This document shows positions 59,479 through 64,000 of a DNA stretch of 64,000 bases, piece by piece (within the stretch, counting starts at the first letter, position 1; every line of letters begins with the position of its first letter). The notes under the pieces were generated by a model that was given only the letters and a program-made list of their open reading frames with translations, made no database searches and was not told where the DNA came from. A program made the position numbers and the translations under genes. The stretch is from DASQDN01 sp963844855 (GTDB lineage Bacteria; Acidobacteriota; Terriglobia; Bryobacterales; Bryobacteraceae): contig CAWJQP010000017.1 in assembly GCA_963844855.1 (NCBI GenBank), positions 20,045 to 84,044 of the forward strand, given 5' to 3'.

Positions 59479-59490
59479 ATTGTCAACAAT
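59479..59490. promoter_or_regulatory. Candidate GntR-type operator O7
   Basis: ATTGTCAACAAT matches the consensus perfectly. It sits 28 bp before the PSD1 start and 49 bp before the divergent plus-strand gene, so it could control both. Confidence 0.7.
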
Positions 59491-59538
59491 TTTGTCGTCA
59501 GGATTTTGCTACGCTGAGGCAAAAGGCCCCGCTAACCC

Positions 59539-60226
59539 ATGACGCGAATCGCCGGTGTCGTTGTCCTGCTGCCTTGTCTGCTCTGCGCAGCCTCAAACGA
59601 GCTTTGACGTAGCTTTCGATTTTTCTCTTGAGAAGAATCCCAATGGAGCATGGCAGTATGGCTATTCGGCCACGAAATCGCTCGACCCTGGGGAGTTTCG
59701 GCTCGACACACAAACTGAGACCGTCGACGCGACGGGATTTTGGCATCCATCCGAGAACAAAGGACCGGGGCCCGGCTATTATCCTTACATCGCCTACAAC
59801 ATTACGAAGCAGACCCAATTCGGATCACGCAAAGGTTGGGCCGTACGGGCCGGCCAAGTTGCAATGGAGGCCAGCAACTCGGGCCAGTATAGCCTGATCC
59901 GTTTCGTTGCGCCAAAGCGAGGCACGTATCGCATAACAGCGCGATTCGAGGGAATTCATTTCGGACTTTCGTCGACGGATGTTCACGTGTTGCATAATAC
60001 GGCGTTACTCTTCAGCGCCAATATTAATGGGTACGGCGGAGACCCTAGCTTCCACAAGGTTGAAGGCGCAAACCCGGCAGCCGAATACTCGGGGCAGATT
60101 GTCATGCAGGAAAACGACACCATCACCTTTGCGTGCGGATACGGCGCCAACAAGACGCACTTCAGCGATACTACAGGTCTCCAGGCGCGAATAGCCGCGC
60201 TTCCGAGAACTGGCGCGGGCCAATAG
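59539..60226 (+). CDS. Exported beta-sandwich protein of unknown function
   Basis: From ATG 59539 the first codons give a signal peptide (MTRIAGVVVLLPCLLCAA) but hit a stop. The adjacent frame carries the body from QPQTSFDVAFDFSLEKNPNG onward, so a one-base error near 59595 is likely. A GTG at 59555 in the body frame is the alternative start. The mature part (about 205 residues) has GAWQYGYSATKSLDPGEFRL, GSRKGWAVRAGQVAMEASNS, RFVAPKRGTYRITARFEGIH and ENDTITFACGYGANKTHFSD. It resembles the small PEP-CTERM-associated or lectin-like jelly-roll proteins. No catalytic residues stand out. It may bind sugar polymer; that is a guess from context. Confidence 0.6.
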
Positions 60227-60837
60227 TTGAATCCATTCGATCTACGTTGTCGTCCAAGTTCGCGATCGATCCAACTGACGAGCGCGTTCCGTTTGATCGG
60301 CATGCATTCACGATAGAACTCGCGAAGCACGTGGCCAAAAAACTTGAGAGCCGTTGTGAATTTGGCCCCAGATAATACGAGCATCCAAACGGGAGTACTC
60401 GAGCATAACCGTGTCATGCCCCTACGCCCCCAAACGGCATTGTCAAACTCCAGCAGGAAGCTGAAAGACAGTTGCCATGAAGAGCGTGCGCTCGCGTTAC
60501 TCCGGCTATCGATTCCCTCCCGAGATCGTCAGCTATGCGGTCCCTGAGGTTGGCGGCCTGCATCCTCGATGTGAGCGACACGCCGCCTGAACAGGTCACT
60601 TCCGTTGGAATCAGCTGCCGCAATCGACTGCTCCCATGTCGGCTGCGCGCTCGATGTCGAACCGAATCTGCAAAGCTACAGGACCGCTGTGCAATTTTCA
60701 CGCCTATTCATTTACCGGATCAGGATCGATGATCCCATCAGCTTTCCCCTCACGTTTTGGAAATGGTTTCGGGACCTCCCCGTTCGTCATCCACTCTTAC
60801 CGCCGTATCCTTGCCGGTCACTGCAAACAGTCGATGG

Positions 60838-61008
60838 TTGCCGAAGGGATCATACGTAATGGTGCAAGGTGCGGTCCGCACTCGCGAGTACGAACGAGAT
60901 GGAGCAAAGCATCGCATCGTCGAAGTTCGCGCCGATACCATCGGCAAGCTGGATCGTGCCGAGCGACGCTCTGACACTGAAGTCAACTCTGACGAGAGTG
61001 ATACGTAA
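60838..61008 (+). pseudogene. ssb C-terminal fragment
   Basis: The frame reads LPKGSYVMVQGAVRTREYER, then DGAKHRIVEVRADTIGKLDR and AERRSDTEVNSDESDT to a stop at 61006-61008. It corresponds to the last OB-fold strands and the tail of SSB. The 5' two-thirds is missing. It is closely related to the split ssb at 21700-21995 and 24752-24793, so the same gene was duplicated or scattered with mobile DNA. Confidence 0.75.
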
Positions 61009-61300
61009 ACGCCAGAGCGGGTCCGGCTCCGTGAGAACCGGGCCCGCTATGTTTTGTTGACATTCACGTCTTTATCGTTTCGTGGTTCGTGTCTCTACAT
61101 TGCTTGCGTCAATGCGGATGTCGAACTCAACTTCCCTTTAGATTGCTCGCAACCTATTGTTTCTCTGAAGTGGAAGATGGGGTCGAACCCAGCTACGTCG
61201 CAGCCTGACTCTGATACTGACATAAATAATACTAGAGCTTGCATGCAAGCTAGCCTGCGCAACTCGGGCGTTGACCGCGATCGTGCAAAACGTCACCAAA

Positions 61301-61315
61301 TCTGTCACCAATTTG
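61301..61315. repeat. 15-bp direct repeat, copy 1
   Basis: TCTGTCACCAATTTG, repeated exactly at 61652-61666. The two copies flank the tRNA fragment. Confidence 0.6.
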
Positions 61316-61448
61316 ATGGGGAACCCAGGGGAATCCGGGGCAACTGTCACCAATATTGTGACCAAACTGAGGGGAATCCAGGGGAATGAAATCAATACTT
61401 TTGGGGAACTCAGGGGAACGGAAGGGCAACTGACGGGCAACGTTTTAA

Positions 61449-61498
61449 TTGGGCTCATAACCCAAGGGTCGAAGGTTCAAATCCTTCCCCCGCAACCA
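61449..61498 (+). tRNA. Partial tRNA-Met (CAT) gene: 3' half only
   Basis: The sequence holds an anticodon arm with stem TTGGG/CCCAA around the loop CTCATAA. Then come a 5-nt variable region, a T arm with stem GAAGG/CCTTC around TTCAAAT, the 3' acceptor strand CCCCGCA, the discriminator A and an encoded CCA. The three G:C pairs next to the anticodon loop are typical of initiator tRNA. The matching 5' half (acceptor 5' strand and D arm) is not upstream. It is therefore a fragment, as left by an element that integrates into a tRNA 3' end. Confidence 0.8.
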
Positions 61499-61651
61499 AC
61501 TGATTGCAAACGGCTACCGCCACTTGGGCACCTCCAAAACTCCTCGAGATTAAGGTATCACTCCGTAAGTTACTCATTTATAAGAGCCAATTTCGTGACA
61601 GCTCGTTGGGTGTTCGCAACGCCCGGGCGACCGTGGAGCTTGTAACCAATT

Positions 61652-61666
61652 TCTGTCACCAATTTG
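61652..61666. repeat. 15-bp direct repeat, copy 2
   Basis: TCTGTCACCAATTTG, identical to 61301-61315. Confidence 0.6.
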
Positions 61667-62380
61667 CGCCTTTGATGAGGGAATGATGCAGCGACCGAAG
61701 CCTCGCATCAGCCGACTCCATCGACAGTTTGGCTTCGAGCGGACGAGTAGAGCTAAGGCCAGGTGACAACGGTCATTTGTTTTTGATCTGATGTTTCATG
61801 TATGGCGGCGGCCAAGAGTGGACAAAGAGCCTCGGTGTCTGATCCCTCGCATAGAAGACGGCGAACGTGATCGATATTCTGGTTCAGCCGAATCGCGATC
61901 AGCGCGCTGCGGAAGATCCTTTTCGACGGCTGTTGCGCGGCCAGGATTACCGAACCAACGCGAATCATAACCGACAAACGAGGGCTACTCCGAGGCTATC
62001 CGAAGCGTCTTCGGCAGCGTGACTCAAGTTGTGGAACGTGCTACGCCAACTATCGAGCCGAAGCCTCACATCAACCGGCGCAGCGTGAACAGCAAACGCG
62101 TAGATTCAAATCTGCAAAAACGCGCAACGATTTCTCTCACTCCACGACGCCGTTCGGAATTGGTTCAGAGGCGGCTGGCACTTACTGAGATCTCGCAATC
62201 ACCAGCTGTTGCGATCGCGATCCTTCGCGGCGTAGCGGGGAGTGACGACGGCTTGAGCCACTCGCCACAAACCGCAGCATTCCAGGTTTTAGAATGTCGC
62301 TCAACCTCGCAAGTTGACAATGCCCAGCCGATGGAACAATGCCCAAGTTCGCACCGTTGCAACAACCCACTTGAGCCGAA

Positions 62381-62410
62381 TTGACTATACAAGTGGAACG
62401 CATATATAGT
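62381..62410 (+). promoter_or_regulatory. Candidate sigma-70-type promoter for the last TonB receptor
   Basis: TTGACT at 62381-62386 and a TATATAGT stretch at 62403-62410 give 16-18 nt spacing, 28 bp before the receptor ATG. Confidence 0.45.
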
Positions 62411-62437
62411 TTACGCCAGCCCTGGTGGGAGGAACCT

Positions 62438-64000
62438 ATGTCACGTCTGTTCGTTGTCGGCGCAGTTTTGGCTGCGCTCGCGTGGGCCCAATCGCCCAGA
62501 GGAAGCATCATCGGCCGTGTTACTGACGCCAGCACTTCCTCGCTCGGGGGTGCGAGTGTGATTATCGAGAACACCCGAACCGGTTCGTCGTCGTCCGTCG
62601 CGACGGCGCCAGAAGGCGAATACACGGTTCCTTCCCTTGACCCGGGTGTTTATCGCGTCACCGTCTCGGCATCCGGATTCAAGACAAAGATAATGAATGA
62701 GGTTGTTCTGAACGTCAGCCAGACCGTGCGCGTAGATGTAGTGCTGGATGTCGGAGAAATCACCACGAAAGTCGAGGTGACCGCTTCCGTTCCAGTGGTC
62801 CAAACGGACTCTTCCGCCGTTGCCAATGTGGTGGACGGGCGGCAGGTGAATGCGATGCCGCTCAATGGCCGGCAGAATCTCTACGGTCTGCTCGCGCTGT
62901 CCCCCGGTGTGCAAGGGGCCGGTCAGAATCCCCTCATAGCCGGCAGTGGTGGATTCGGCGCAGTGGACCTTCGGATTGACGGTGTGTCGGGAAACGATCA
63001 CGGCAACGAGCGGAATCTGCAGACCGTGCCATCGCTCGAATCCATCGCCGAATTTAAGGTGCTGGCCAATGGCGGTTCTGCGGAGTTCGGCCGCGGCGGC
63101 GCCCAGATCATCGTGGCCACCAAGGGTGGAACCAATGAGTTTCACGGCAGCCTGATCTACTTCAATCGCAACCGCGTCACAGCTGCAAATAACTTCTTCT
63201 CCAACCGGGCTGGCCTGCCACGCCCGAAGTTCAATCGGAACGAGTATGGCGGATCCCTGGGAGGCCCAATCAGGAAGAACAAACTTTTCTTCTTCGGGAA
63301 CTTTGAAGGCTTTCGCCAGACTGCCAGCGCGACAATCACCACGCAGATGCCCACTGTCGCGCTCCGCAACGGGGACTTCACCGGCCTGGCGCGGATTCGT
63401 GACCCCTTTAATGGTGGTGTCCCATTTCCCGACAACCGCATCCCACCGAATCGCATTAGCTCCGTACCGAAAGGCTTGATCGATTCTTCTCCAACCCCAA
63501 TACCGTTACGACGGCTGCCGCGGGGCTCGGCAATAATTTCACGACCAACGTCCAGGCGCTGGAACCATTTGATCGGTATACCGGGCGCATCGATTACAAC
63601 ATTAGCCAGCAGGATCGAATCACGGGCCGCTATTTCCGGTCCGCCAATGGGCCCTTCAACCAGACCGGCGGCTCATCCGATAAGTTCGGGAACTGGGGCG
63701 GGTGGGGAAATGACACTCACAATGTGCTCGCGTCTTACACGCGTGTCATCAATCCGTCCGTGATCAATGAAATACGTTTCGGGATGCAGAATAACCGCTG
63801 GTTTCGCACCCCGCAAAACTCCGATTTCGATCCGAGCACTCTAATCCCCGGTCTGATTACACCGGCGGAGGGACTGGGTGGGCTGCCGACCGTCACTATT
63901 CTGGGTTTCCGTGGATTTCTCGATCAGCCGGGCTCCGGCGACCGGCCAGCTACATACGAGTTCACAAATTTGGCGACGTGGATTTACAATAAGTACAGCA
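62438..64000 (+). CDS. Oar-like TonB-dependent receptor, 3' end outside the window, one frameshift
   Basis: I place the start at ATG 62438 because GGGAGGA precedes it. The signal peptide is MSRLFVVGAVLAALAWAQSP. The regulatory domain (GSIIGRVTDASTSSLGGASV) and plug (AMPLNGRQNLYGLLALSPGV, LRIDGVSGNDHGNERNLQTV) are clear. The frame changes near 63470 after NRIPPNRIS. The barrel then continues in another frame with NNFTTNVQALEPFDRYTGRI, NISQQDRITGRYFRSANGPF and SYTRVINPSVINEIRFGMQN, running off the right edge. No good match to the GntR-type operator lies in front of it, so it is probably regulated separately. Confidence 0.87.

Larger units (their letters stand above)
60227..62437. other. Gene-poor scar region with mobile-element debris
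   Basis: In 2.2 kb no intact gene was recognised. Identifiable pieces are an ssb fragment, a 15-bp direct repeat, a possible integrase C-terminal tail rich in VTNL/VTK units (about 61271-61440), the 3' half of a tRNA-Met gene, and a promoter-like site before the last gene. A minus-strand frame at 61753-61977 has no recognisable motif. Confidence 0.6.

Noticed and set aside
61753..61977. 74-codon minus-strand frame in the scar region
   Set aside because: The phrase LIAIRLNQNIDHV looks vaguely like transposon-associated tails, but nothing else supports a gene.
62313..62321. GTTGACAAT half-match upstream of the last TonB receptor
   Set aside because: Only 9 of 12 positions fit and it lies over 110 bp from the start; not counted as a site.

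Overview
The window looks like an Acidobacteriota chromosome segment of the Bryobacterales/Solibacter type. The evidence is four large Oar-like TonB-dependent receptors with N-terminal carboxypeptidase-regulatory domains, a CRTAC1/ASPIC-UnbV protein, a TPR protein, two PSD1-cytochrome/DUF1501 pairs and many exported enzymes. This assignment is inferred from gene content; no rRNA or marker gene is present.

Region 1 (1-7.7 kb, minus strand) is an amide-use operon: two exported amidases of the amidase-signature family, an Oar-like outer-membrane receptor, and a third, divergent amidase that runs off the left edge.

Region 2 (8.1-20 kb) is a urea island. Urease accessory and structural genes (ureF, ureD, ureA, ureB, ureC, ureG) run on the plus strand. 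They converge on a minus-strand urea ABC transporter (urtA-E) preceded by a putative outer-membrane porin. An IS6-family remnant bounds it on the left and an IS110-type transposase on the right. Every gene here except ureF is cut by one-base indels, although active-site motifs survive in neighbouring frames. That pattern fits consensus errors or very recent decay better than old pseudogenes.

Region 3 (20.2-24.8 kb) is an insertion-sequence nest. An IS256-like element with an exact 8-bp target duplication sits inside an rve-type transposase gene, which itself appears to sit inside a broken single-strand-binding protein gene (ssb).

Region 4 (24.8-60.2 kb) is a large carbohydrate or sugar-acid catabolic block. 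It holds a CRTAC1 protein, a TPR protein, two TonB receptors, a GntR/FCD repressor, a 2-oxoacid-dehydrogenase-like E1 alpha/E1 beta/E2 set with VOC and SDR proteins, RhaT-like, ACS-type and FucP-type transporters, GH127-like and GH36-like exported glycosidases, an aldose-epimerase-like protein, a second SDR, a metallo-beta-lactamase-fold protein, and two PSD1+DUF1501 pairs. A palindrome with consensus ATTGTYRACAAT recurs at nearly every promoter of this block, including that of the GntR gene, and suggests one local regulon.

Region 5 (60.2-62.4 kb) is a gene-poor scar with another ssb fragment and the 3' half of an initiator-type tRNA-Met gene, the kind of sequence left by tRNA-targeted integration. 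The last gene is a further TonB receptor that runs off the right edge.
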